Below are positions 1 to 5,960 of a stretch of 6,109 nucleotides of DNA, in pieces; within the stretch, counting starts at the first letter, position 1, and the number at the start of each line of letters is the position of its first letter. This DNA is from Euryarchaeota archaeon UBA623 (lineage in GTDB: Archaea; Thermoplasmatota; Poseidoniia; Poseidoniales; Thalassarchaeaceae), in NCBI GenBank assembly GCA_002505325.1, contig DAUV01000053.1:1-6109 (forward strand), written 5' to 3'. Under the pieces are notes generated by a model. That model saw only the letters and a program-made list of their open reading frames with translations, ran no database searches and was not told the origin of the DNA. The position numbers and the translations under genes were made by a program.

Positions 1-217
1 AGGCGGTAGCACCAGTGGTGGAAATACCTCGCACCTCGGCGTCTGCAATTGCCATTTGTTCTGCGTGCAGACCACCGATGTGGTCATGCCATCCCTCAGC
101 GACTATGACTCCGTCGCGGACCAACACGCATCCTACTAATGGGTTGGGCATCACGCACCCTCTTCCTCGCTCCGCCAACTCAAGGGCGTGACGCATGAAA
201 TCTTCCTCTCCGTCCAT
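1..217 (-). CDS. ribD: RibD-like pyrimidine deaminase, N-terminal part (cut by window edge)
   Basis: This is the N-terminal 72 codons of a cytidine-deaminase-fold protein that leaves the window at base 1. The translation begins MDGEEDFMRHALELAERG and carries the RibD signatures MPNPLVGCVLVRDG (residues 23-36), EGWH (41-44) and the zinc-site HAE (51-53: His51 as zinc ligand, Glu53 as proton shuttle). It ends at GATA, just where the family continues into the PC-x-x-C zinc motif, which is outside the window. RibD deaminates the pyrimidine intermediate after GTP cyclohydrolase II in riboflavin synthesis. Whether the C-terminal reductase domain is present cannot be seen. An in-frame ATG at 248-250 would add 11 residues (MSRRQFPSPGP); neither start has a convincing Shine-Dalgarno site, and I prefer 217 because family homology begins shortly after it. 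It is divergent from the lipid kinase at 301. Another deaminase of the same superfamily is the main alternative. Confidence 0.82.
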   Translation of the reverse strand, partial: MDGEEDFMRHALELAERGRGCVMPNPLVGCVLVRDGVIVAEGWHDHIGGLHAEQMAIADAEVRGISTTGATA

Positions 218-300
218 CGGTCCCGGACTTGGGAACTGTCTTCTACTCATCATTTCTTGTATTGAGAGAATTCAAGTCAAAACCCCGTCCTGTGAGCATC

Positions 301-1347
301 ATGCCGCGTGTAGCCTGTATACTCAATCCGAATGCCCGCGATGGTCTTTCGGTCAAGCAATGGGACCAGTTTGAGCCTGCACTGAGGCTAGCTGGCTTCG
401 AGGTGGAACTTCACAATACGCAGTACCCCGGCCATGCCACAGAGATAGCACACAGCCTCTCTAGCGGTGATCACGAGATAGTCGTGGCCGTCGGAGGGGA
501 TGGTACGGTTCACGAGGTCGCATCAGGTCTGAGGGGCTCTAGCAAGGTGCTCGGAATACTACCAATAGGGAGCGGCAATGACTACGCTAGAGCCCATGGC
601 ATCCCAACCCCTAAGGGAAACAAATTCCCAGATATGCAGGGAGCAGTCGACATACTAGTCAGCGGAGTCGATAGGAGGGTCGGAGCTTTCAGAGTCGAAG
701 GACCGCCCGCAAAGGGGCACAAGTCGATTCCTGACCCAGAGCACCATTCGGTGGATGGGGAGCCTGAGGTCAGTGGGAACATGGTAAGATGGAGTTTCCT
801 TGAGATTGACAGCGGAGTCACCTCGGCTGTAAACCGCATGAAGAATGAGGGGAAGTTCAAGTGGATTCGAGGGCAGTTGAAGTACACAGCTCTTGGCATC
901 AGGGCAATATTTGGCTGGAGGAACCAACCGGGCTGGATCAAGATAGATGACGAGCCAGGTCAGATATTCAATTTCTCGGGTTTGTTCTGCATGAGTCAGT
1001 GCCAGACGTTCGGTGGTGGATTCAAAGTCACACCCGGTGCCTATCCTACACAGGGCCACGGGTCATTGTTGATGGCTTTCGGATTGAGCAAGTTGCAGAT
1101 GTTGATGGTGATGGGCCCATTGGAGAAGGGCACCCATGTAGGGAAATGGGGGAAGATAAGCATGAGGAACGCTACTAGGCTGGAGGTCCGAGCCGTGGGA
1201 GGGGATGGGGAGCCCAGCAATGATAGCCACAATCCCACTATGTTCGTCAATGTGGATGGAGAAGCAGTACTCACCACCCCAATCTCCATGGCTTATCACG
1301 AAGATCAAATATCTATCCGAGGCGCAGCCTCAATTCCAAACGAATAG
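301..1347 (+). CDS. YegS/diacylglycerol-kinase-family lipid kinase
   Basis: This 348-residue protein belongs to the DAGK/sphingosine kinase/YegS fold and probably uses ATP to phosphorylate a lipid hydroxyl at the membrane; the actual lipid cannot be told from the sequence. The N-terminal catalytic domain opens with VACILNPNARDG (residues 4-15), then VGGDGTVHEV (64-73, the nucleotide-binding GGDGT loop) and LPIGSGNDYAR (87-97). The C-terminal beta-sandwich half contains GGGFKVTPGA (238-247) and a conserved-type VDGE (318-321). Residues about 131-160 are a polar, Pro/His/Glu-rich stretch that looks like an insertion between the domains. The ATG at 301 is chosen because the kinase fold begins three residues later; the frame is open back to a TTG at 229 and includes a GTG at 292, but the extra residues are not family-like and would run into the divergent ribD start. 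A weak GTGAG lies 4 bases upstream. The TAG stop directly adjoins the tRNA-Ser 3' end on the opposite strand. Confidence 0.88.
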   Translation: MPRVACILNPNARDGLSVKQWDQFEPALRLAGFEVELHNTQYPGHATEIAHSLSSGDHEIVVAVGGDGTVHEVASGLRGSSKVLGILPIGSGNDYARAHGIPTPKGNKFPDMQGAVDILVSGVDRRVGAFRVEGPPAKGHKSIPDPEHHSVDGEPEVSGNMVRWSFLEIDSGVTSAVNRMKNEGKFKWIRGQLKYTALGIRAIFGWRNQPGWIKIDDEPGQIFNFSGLFCMSQCQTFGGGFKVTPGAYPTQGHGSLLMAFGLSKLQMLMVMGPLEKGTHVGKWGKISMRNATRLEVRAVGGDGEPSNDSHNPTMFVNVDGEAVLTTPISMAYHEDQISIRGAASIPNE

Positions 1348-1433
1348 TGGCGCAGACGGAGAGATTTGAACTCCCGAGTCACAAGGACACCGGATTTCAA
1401 ATCCGGCGCTATACCAGGCTAAGCGACGTCTGC
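1348..1433 (-). tRNA. tRNA-Ser(UGA) with encoded CCA
   Basis: The minus strand folds into a complete type II tRNA. The acceptor stem GCAGACG/CGTCTGC pairs perfectly. The D arm starts GCT and ends AGC, with GG in its loop. The anticodon stem CCGGA/TCCGG encloses TTTGAAA, giving anticodon TGA (plus-strand 1397-1399), which reads UCA and possibly other UCN serine codons. A 14-base variable region contains a GTC/GAC mini-stem, as expected for serine tRNAs. The T arm GGGAG-TTCAAAT-CTCTC has one G-U pair. The discriminator is G73, the usual serine identity base, and CCA is encoded at 1350-1348. There is no intron. It lies 43 bases downstream of coxIV on the same strand, so it may be co-transcribed, although a weak ATTCAT element about 30 bases upstream could be its own promoter. 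Confidence 0.95.
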
Positions 1434-1471
1434 AGCAGGTTTGCGAAGCCGTCGATGTCCATGAATCCTTT

Positions 1472-1486
1472 CGGACTCAAAGTCCG
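1472..1486 (-). other. Short perfect hairpin across the coxIV stop codon
   Basis: A 6-bp inverted repeat, CGGACT-TTG-AGTCCG on the minus strand, has the UGA stop of subunit IV lying in its loop and the first base of the 3' arm. No T-run follows, so it is not a standard intrinsic terminator. It could be an mRNA 3'-end or processing structure between the cox operon and the tRNA, or chance. Confidence 0.35.
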
Positions 1487-1836
1487 TATGTCCCGGGTCT
1501 GCACCAGGCAGGCAGGCCCGTGGAGGCATCAGGGTGAGTGAGTCCGATGAACAATACCATGATGATGATGAAGAAGGCAGGGAAAAGAGCGGTCAGAGTC
1601 AGTATACCAGAATCATCCTCGCCCCACAGATGCATAAAGATGGCCGCTATCATCACGAACTTCGGAATAGCGATAACAGTGAGAATCCACAAGGTCAGTT
1701 GCCTCTCTGTCATATCGAATCCTCCTGCAGTGGGTCCCAAATCCGCCCCTACTGCTGCAACTTCGATTAAGGTGAGTAGCATAAGCCCGAAGAAGTTCAT
1801 CCAGTATGCGTCCCTGCCCATGATTGTGTGTGTCAT
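1477..1836 (-). CDS. Cytochrome c oxidase subunit IV (prokaryotic CtaF/CyoD-like)
   Basis: This 119-residue membrane protein has three predicted helices (about residues 12-31, 48-69 and 78-100), matching the usual size and layout of prokaryotic oxidase subunit IV. The second helix holds the family pattern of a Lys (K59, in IPKFVMIAAIFMHLW) followed by F-M-H-L at 67-70. This subunit has no redox centre and is thought to help assemble or stabilise the haem-copper oxidase core. The ATG at 1836 is 9 bases after the subunit III stop, and the site GAGGTAA (1847-1841) overlaps that stop, which points to coupled translation. A second ATG five codons on (M6) is possible but sits too close to the ribosome site. 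The C-terminal tail (residues 101-119, HPDASTGLPAWCRPGTYGL) is short and polar. It is the last protein gene of the operon. Assignment rests on the helix pattern, the motif and gene order. Confidence 0.85.
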   Translation of the reverse strand: MTHTIMGRDAYWMNFFGLMLLTLIEVAAVGADLGPTAGGFDMTERQLTLWILTVIAIPKFVMIAAIFMHLWGEDDSGILTLTALFPAFFIIIMVLFIGLTHPDASTGLPAWCRPGTYGL

Positions 1837-1845
1837 GTGATTACC

Positions 1846-2898
1846 TCAGTATAGATAGAAGAATGGGAAGACTAGGACCCAGACTAGGTCCACAAAGTGC
1901 CAGTAAAGGCCGAAGTACTCAATGGATACGGCGCTCTGTGGGGTGTAGGCACCAGTCCAAGCCTTGTAGGTAAGATAGGTAAGCCCCAAAATGCCACCAA
2001 ACACGTGCAGTCCGTGAGTTCCTGTAGTGACGTAGAACAGTGTCGCGCTGACCTGAATGTTAGCCACCATGTGTGCACCAGTCACTTCGTCGATGTAGTG
2101 ATGTGCTTGGTAGTGGTCGTTGTTGATTAGGTAACCCTCGCTATACAAAGAGTGTATCTCGTGCTCGTGGATTCCGAGGAAGCCAATCTCGGGCACGTGG
2201 AAGCCAATGAACCACTCGACCATCTTCAGGGTTAGGAACAGAATTGCTAGACACCAGGTCGCTCCGAGGTAGCGGTAAACTCTCTTCCTACGAACTTCCT
2301 CGTCAACACTGCCAACGGGTTTGTGGGCCCAGCGCAGTGCCTGAACGATAGTGAATGACGAGATAATCAGGGCGAAGGTATTGATCGCTCCAGGTGCAAT
2401 GTGCCACCAGCTCGACGCGATGAGTTGACTCGCCGGCTCGTAACATGTCACTGCTACTCCCTCGACCCATTCTCCCGACTCAAACACGGTGTCGCAGCGT
2501 GGTATGCCTTGTCGGTACCGCATGTAGGTTGAGAACAATGAGCTGAAAATCATCATCTCCGACATCAAGAAGACCCACACTCCGACTTTGCGAATCTGGA
2601 TGTTCTTGAACGGGACACCTATGGCACGGGGTTCGTACGAACCGTCAAACGACATATCCTGCCGACACCAGACTATCAAGGAGGCAGCGATTACAGAGAG
2701 TGAGACGAACACCATTGGAAGGTATCTGCCATTGTACTCTCCAAATGAGAACAGGCCTCCAAGCATAAGGAGGAACATACCACAACCTATCGATAGAATG
2801 AGTGGAGCGAATGAGTTGTGAGGAGCACCGTGACCCCAGTCGTGGGGCCCCCAAGGGCTCGGATGATGGTCGTCATGACCATGATAATCATCACTCAA
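1846..2898 (-). CDS. coxC: Cytochrome c oxidase subunit III
   Basis: This 350-residue protein has seven predicted membrane helices (about 30-52, 60-78, 103-126, 166-189, 211-232, 279-313 and 327-348), as in full-length subunit III. Family landmarks are Glu114 in helix III (MSEMMIFSS), GTHGLHVFGG (293-302) and the terminal YWHFVDLVWVLVF (332-344). The subunit lines the proton-uptake side of the aa3 oxidase and has no metal. The start is TTG at 2898, overlapping the subunit I TGA as TTGA; a GAGGAGG ribosome site 7 bases upstream supports it, and the next in-frame Met (residue 41) would remove half of helix I. Unusual parts are a His-rich N-terminus (seven His in residues 6-27), a loop between helices III and IV with Cys135 and Cys152, and a long loop between helices V and VI (about 233-278) with His at 244, 246, 249, 262, 266, 267 and 276. 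With the standard topology both loops are extracytoplasmic. Confidence 0.95.
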   Translation of the reverse strand: MSDDYHGHDDHHPSPWGPHDWGHGAPHNSFAPLILSIGCGMFLLMLGGLFSFGEYNGRYLPMVFVSLSVIAASLIVWCRQDMSFDGSYEPRAIGVPFKNIQIRKVGVWVFLMSEMMIFSSLFSTYMRYRQGIPRCDTVFESGEWVEGVAVTCYEPASQLIASSWWHIAPGAINTFALIISSFTIVQALRWAHKPVGSVDEEVRRKRVYRYLGATWCLAILFLTLKMVEWFIGFHVPEIGFLGIHEHEIHSLYSEGYLINNDHYQAHHYIDEVTGAHMVANIQVSATLFYVTTGTHGLHVFGGILGLTYLTYKAWTGAYTPQSAVSIEYFGLYWHFVDLVWVLVFPFFYLY

Positions 2899-5210
2899 TG
2901 CGATTCCTCCTCTGATGTATCATCCACCATTAGCCTGCGAAACATCTGTCCTAGTCTTCCCGGCTCGTTGGCGACATGCTCGTTGGCGTCCTTCAACTCG
3001 GGTAGATTGTGAGGGTCAAAACTAGGAGTCGGAGGGGGCGAACTGGTCATCCACTCGAAGGACCAGCCACCCCAAGGGTCGGCAGGGGCCTTATCCCCTC
3101 TGATGAGGGACTTGATCATGTTCACCACGAGTAGCAGGTTGCTGGCAAAGAACAGGAATGCTGAGATTGAGATCAGCATGTTCCAGTCAGCCGCCCATTC
3201 AGGCAGGGCTTGGAAATCATCGGTGGTGATGTAGTAGGTGTGTGTTCTTCTAATCATCCCGACAACTCCGAGTCTATGCATTGGCCAGAACAGTGCGTTA
3301 TATGAGATGAAAGCCGTTAGGAAATGCAACACTCCAAGTTTCTCATCCAACATTCTACCAGTCATCTTCGGGAACCAGTAGTAAATCGCGGCAAAGAAAC
3401 CGAAAACTGTCCCACCAACCAGCACATAGTGGAAGTGAGCTACTACGAAGTAAGTCTCGTGTAGGTGCACATCCATTCCCATTGATGGGAAGAACATACC
3501 AGAGATACCACCTAGAGTGAAAGTTACTAGGAAACCTAGTGTCCAGAGCGTATGTGTACGATAGACAAGAGACCCTCCATGCATTGTCTTTAGCCAGTTG
3601 AAAATCTTGATTCCAGTAGGAACTGCCACCAGCATCGTCGTCAGCATGGTGACGAACCTCAGGGTGGGGGACATGCCTGAAGTGAACATGTGGTGACCGT
3701 AGACAATGAAAGACACGAGACCAATTCCCGCCATTGCGTAGACCATTGACTTGTAACCGAAGATAGAACGCCTCGCACTAGTCGCTATCACTTCAGAAAT
3801 CACACCGAATGCCGGGACGATGACGACGTACACTTCTGGGTGTCCGAAGTACCAGAAAAGGTGACTCCAGAGTAACGGATCTCCGCCGGCTGCAACATCG
3901 TAGAATGCGGTCCCTATGGTTCGATCCAAGAAGACTTGAATCAAACCGACGCCGAAGGCTGGGATGGACAGGAAGAGCATCAGGTTGGCAACCAAAATTG
4001 ACCAAGTGAATAGTGGCATTTGGAACCAGCCCATACCCGGTGCCCGCATTACCGCCATAGTGGTGAGGAAGTTGATTCCAGTCAGAGTTGACGATGCCAC
4101 TAGCATAATCTGACCAGCGGCCCACATGCTCACTCCCGCGTGTGTGTTTTCGGAGACGACGTAGGGCGCATACCCGGTCCACCCGGTGTCCGCACCAGCC
4201 CCACTGAACACTCCGGTGAATATCAGCAGGGCTGCTACAGGCTGTAGCCAGAAGGAGAGCGCGTTCAGGCGTGGGAAGGCGAGGTCTGGAGCTCCTATCT
4301 GTAGAGGCACTATCCAGTTGGCGAAACCAGCAATCAGCGGCATCGCAGCGAGGAAGATCATGGTAGTGCCGTGCAAAGTGAAGAACTGGTTGTAGTATTC
4401 CTGTGTGATGAAGTCGTTGCCTGGTGACGCCAGTTGGACCCTAATCATCAGCGCCATTATTCCGCCGACACCTAGGAAGAAAAGCCCCTGCACAAAGTAC
4501 AACGTCCCGATCTTCTTGTGGTCGGTGCTGGTGAGCCACTCTGTAATCCAAGGGGCGAATCGATTCCACTCGAAACCATCAGGATTGTTACGGTAGAATA
4601 CGTATAGTACGACGATGCTTAGAAGCACCGCGGAGATAATAATCAGAGTGGCGAGTACTTTGAACGGATCAGCATCAGGGAGGACTTCCGGACCGAAGCC
4701 TAGAACCGTTGTCTGTGCTCGATTCCACATGTCGCCACTGGAACCACTGTCGCCCTCGTTTCCATTCACTGAGTTTGTGTGGAGGATGAATTCGACATCG
4801 GCCCCACTGTCGGGTGCAGTCCACTCAAGATTCCAAGAGCGCTGATCGTTGCCTTCAGTTGTGTGGCTCGCTTCGTTAGGACCCCAGAGCTGCGTTGATG
4901 AATCCGAGATAGTCAAGGTGCCATCGCTGACCCATAGGTTGAATCCGCCTAGATTCGCATTCCCATCTAAACTTGGTCCACCGGTGAATGAGACTGTCAC
5001 ATTATAGATCTCCGAGGCGTTGTAGGTTTCGGGAAGCCCTGAGATTGATGCTGTTACAGAAGGACTGGACTCGGTGCCGTGGCAGTTGCACCCTGTGTCT
5101 TTGACACCAGAGATCCCGGAGGGTAATGATGTAACAGTGGGCACGACAATCATAGCCATGGCCAGCAGGGAAATCAGGACTAGCTTCCGTGAGACAGTAC
5201 TCCTTCCCAT
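2895..5210 (-). CDS. coxA: Cytochrome c oxidase subunit I with exported N-terminal CxCH domain
   Basis: This is the catalytic subunit that reduces O2 at haem a3/CuB. At 771 residues it is well above the usual 530-620. The oxidase core (about 222-715) has every key residue: His280 (TLHGT) and His594 for haem a, His592 for haem a3, CuB ligands His457, His506 and His507, and Tyr461 in GHPEVY for the His-Tyr crosslink. Glu459 of that motif and Asp309 (GAPDLAFPRLN) mark the D channel and Lys535 (PTGIKIFNW) the K channel, so it is an A1-type pump. The extension has a signal peptide (1-28), a CNCHG motif (41-45), an exported domain to about 170 and an extra helix (184-206). The polar segment FYRNNPDGFEWNRFAP then leads into the canonical TSTDHKKIGTLYF. 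An extra helix after an exported domain keeps the core in its normal topology. ATG 5210 lies 6 bases after the subunit II stop with GGAGTGA overlapping that stop. Confidence 0.96.
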   Translation of the reverse strand: MGRSTVSRKLVLISLLAMAMIVVPTVTSLPSGISGVKDTGCNCHGTESSPSVTASISGLPETYNASEIYNVTVSFTGGPSLDGNANLGGFNLWVSDGTLTISDSSTQLWGPNEASHTTEGNDQRSWNLEWTAPDSGADVEFILHTNSVNGNEGDSGSSGDMWNRAQTTVLGFGPEVLPDADPFKVLATLIIISAVLLSIVVLYVFYRNNPDGFEWNRFAPWITEWLTSTDHKKIGTLYFVQGLFFLGVGGIMALMIRVQLASPGNDFITQEYYNQFFTLHGTTMIFLAAMPLIAGFANWIVPLQIGAPDLAFPRLNALSFWLQPVAALLIFTGVFSGAGADTGWTGYAPYVVSENTHAGVSMWAAGQIMLVASSTLTGINFLTTMAVMRAPGMGWFQMPLFTWSILVANLMLFLSIPAFGVGLIQVFLDRTIGTAFYDVAAGGDPLLWSHLFWYFGHPEVYVVIVPAFGVISEVIATSARRSIFGYKSMVYAMAGIGLVSFIVYGHHMFTSGMSPTLRFVTMLTTMLVAVPTGIKIFNWLKTMHGGSLVYRTHTLWTLGFLVTFTLGGISGMFFPSMGMDVHLHETYFVVAHFHYVLVGGTVFGFFAAIYYWFPKMTGRMLDEKLGVLHFLTAFISYNALFWPMHRLGVVGMIRRTHTYYITTDDFQALPEWAADWNMLISISAFLFFASNLLLVVNMIKSLIRGDKAPADPWGGWSFEWMTSSPPPTPSFDPHNLPELKDANEHVANEPGRLGQMFRRLMVDDTSEEESH
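2906..2912 (-). promoter_or_regulatory. Strong Shine-Dalgarno site for subunit III
   Basis: GAGGAGG on the minus strand lies 7 bases before the TTG at 2898 and inside the last codons of subunit I (its Glu-Glu-Glu run). It decides the choice of a TTG start for subunit III and indicates coupled translation. Confidence 0.75.
4701..5105 (-). other. Exported CxCH / beta-domain module fused to CoxI (residues 36-170)
   Basis: This segment between the signal peptide and the extra helix is not part of normal subunit I. It begins KDTGCNCHGTE, where Cys41, Cys43 and His44 lie at 5090-5079. It continues with GLPETYNASEIYNVTVSF, then GGFNLWVSDGTL, then SWNLEWTAPDSGADVEFIL, then HTNSVNGNEGDSGSSGD. This order (CxxCH-like motif, P-x-x-Y, G-F-x-L-x-V, W-T-A-P, N-G-N...S-G-D) resembles secreted single-domain proteins with a SCHG motif ahead of a Reelin-like or choice-of-anchor beta domain; that match is from memory, not a search. 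Two N-x-S/T sequons (Asn64, Asn70) lie in it. It may be a substrate or electron-donor docking module, or a haem or metal site. Function unknown. Confidence 0.6.
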
Positions 5211-5216
5211 TTCGAA

Positions 5217-5927
5217 TCACTCCACAAGAATTTGTGCCGTCATATAGGCGTGGTTGTCCCCACAGTATTCAGCACACAGCATCAAGAATGAAGTATCCTC
5301 AACAGCCGGCATCCAGAGATAGGTAATTTGGCCGGGAACAACATCTTCCATTATCCCAAATCCCGAGTTCTTCACAGCGTGAGTGACATCGATTGAATCC
5401 ATCGTCGCCAGATAGGTCTCACCCGTCTTTAGCGTCAGCAGTGGCTTCAACTCACCCTCGACAGTAGCGTAGCCTGTTGAACAAATGTCCTCTGATAGTT
5501 CGTAACAGTCGAATTCCCAGAACCATTGCTGCCCAGTAATACCGAGATCGTGATAGCACGAGGATCGCACATAACCGTCAGCATCGATGTAGTTCTCCGA
5601 CGACTCTCCCTCTTGGCATTCACTGCCATGGAACCCATCAGGACCAGTCTCACTCCAAACTGCATCGAGAGGAGCCCACGAAATGTAGGTTAGCCAAATG
5701 ATGAGAATGAATGGCAGGACAGTCCAAGTGACCTCTAGCCTCAGGTTGTCGTATTCCTTGGGGAAAACCCCCACTTCCAGATTGTCGACATTGGGACTCT
5801 CACCATCTCCTGAACGGTAGAAGTATGAATGATGATAGAGCCATCCGAAAGCAATGGCTCCGACAAATACCGACCATAGGATGTAGTCATCCCAGATGGC
5901 ATCGTATAGGGGGGTCACTCCAGCCAT
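5217..5927 (-). CDS. coxB: Cytochrome c oxidase subunit II (CuA-binding)
   Basis: This 236-residue subunit is anchored by two helices (about 14-34 and 68-86) with an extracytoplasmic cupredoxin domain that accepts electrons and passes them to haem a of subunit I. The CuA site is complete: His183 in SIDVTHAV, then Cys218, Glu220, Cys222, His226 and Met229 in CAEYCGDNHAYM. The aromatic electron-entry patch GQQWFWEFD (132-140) is present, and VTWTVLPFILIIW (66-78) is typical of helix II. There is no C-terminal cytochrome c domain, so this is not a caa3 fusion. Extra features are an acidic insert at about 92-128 with Cys104 and Cys124, and Cys141 and Cys149 just after the aromatic patch. No lipobox is visible. 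The ATG at 5927 is preceded by GGGTGAG (5942-5936) with 8 bases between. It is the first gene of the operon, 6 bases before subunit I. Confidence 0.95.
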   Translation of the reverse strand: MAGVTPLYDAIWDDYILWSVFVGAIAFGWLYHHSYFYRSGDGESPNVDNLEVGVFPKEYDNLRLEVTWTVLPFILIIWLTYISWAPLDAVWSETGPDGFHGSECQEGESSENYIDADGYVRSSCYHDLGITGQQWFWEFDCYELSEDICSTGYATVEGELKPLLTLKTGETYLATMDSIDVTHAVKNSGFGIMEDVVPGQITYLWMPAVEDTSFLMLCAEYCGDNHAYMTAQILVE

Positions 5928-5935
5928 CGCTATCT

Positions 5936-5942
5936 CTCACCC
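5936..5942 (-). promoter_or_regulatory. Shine-Dalgarno site of subunit II
   Basis: GGGTGAG on the minus strand contains the GGTGA core complementary to the 16S 3' end and lies 8 bases before the ATG at 5927. It fixes the start of the first operon gene and implies a leadered transcript. Confidence 0.55.
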
Positions 5943-5960
5943 ACATGCGCGCGAAACACC

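Noticed and set aside
229..300. Longer lipid kinase start at TTG 229
   Set aside because: It would add 24 residues without family similarity and overlap the upstream in-frame ATG of ribD; the ATG at 301 fits the fold start.
582..1308. Several minus-strand open frames of 81-134 codons opposite the lipid kinase
   Set aside because: They overlap one another and oppose clear kinase motifs; no ribosome sites or recognisable domains.
1348..1433. tRNA-Ser as an attachment site of an integrated element
   Set aside because: No integrase, no repeated tRNA end and no foreign-looking DNA in the window.
1538..1840. A 100-codon plus-strand open frame antisense to subunit IV, with an overlapping 78-codon frame
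   Set aside because: Its product has no domain-like pattern and it is fully opposite a well-supported membrane protein; it is a shadow of the coding strand.
2590..3012. Plus-strand frames opposite the subunit I/III junction
   Set aside because: Shadows of conserved oxidase coding sequence with no independent support.
2895..3110. Proline-rich C-terminal tail of subunit I (SSPPPTPSFDPHNLP) as a possible extra domain
   Set aside because: A W-x3-SPPP-x-x-x-F-type tail is ordinary in bacterial and archaeal CoxI proteins.
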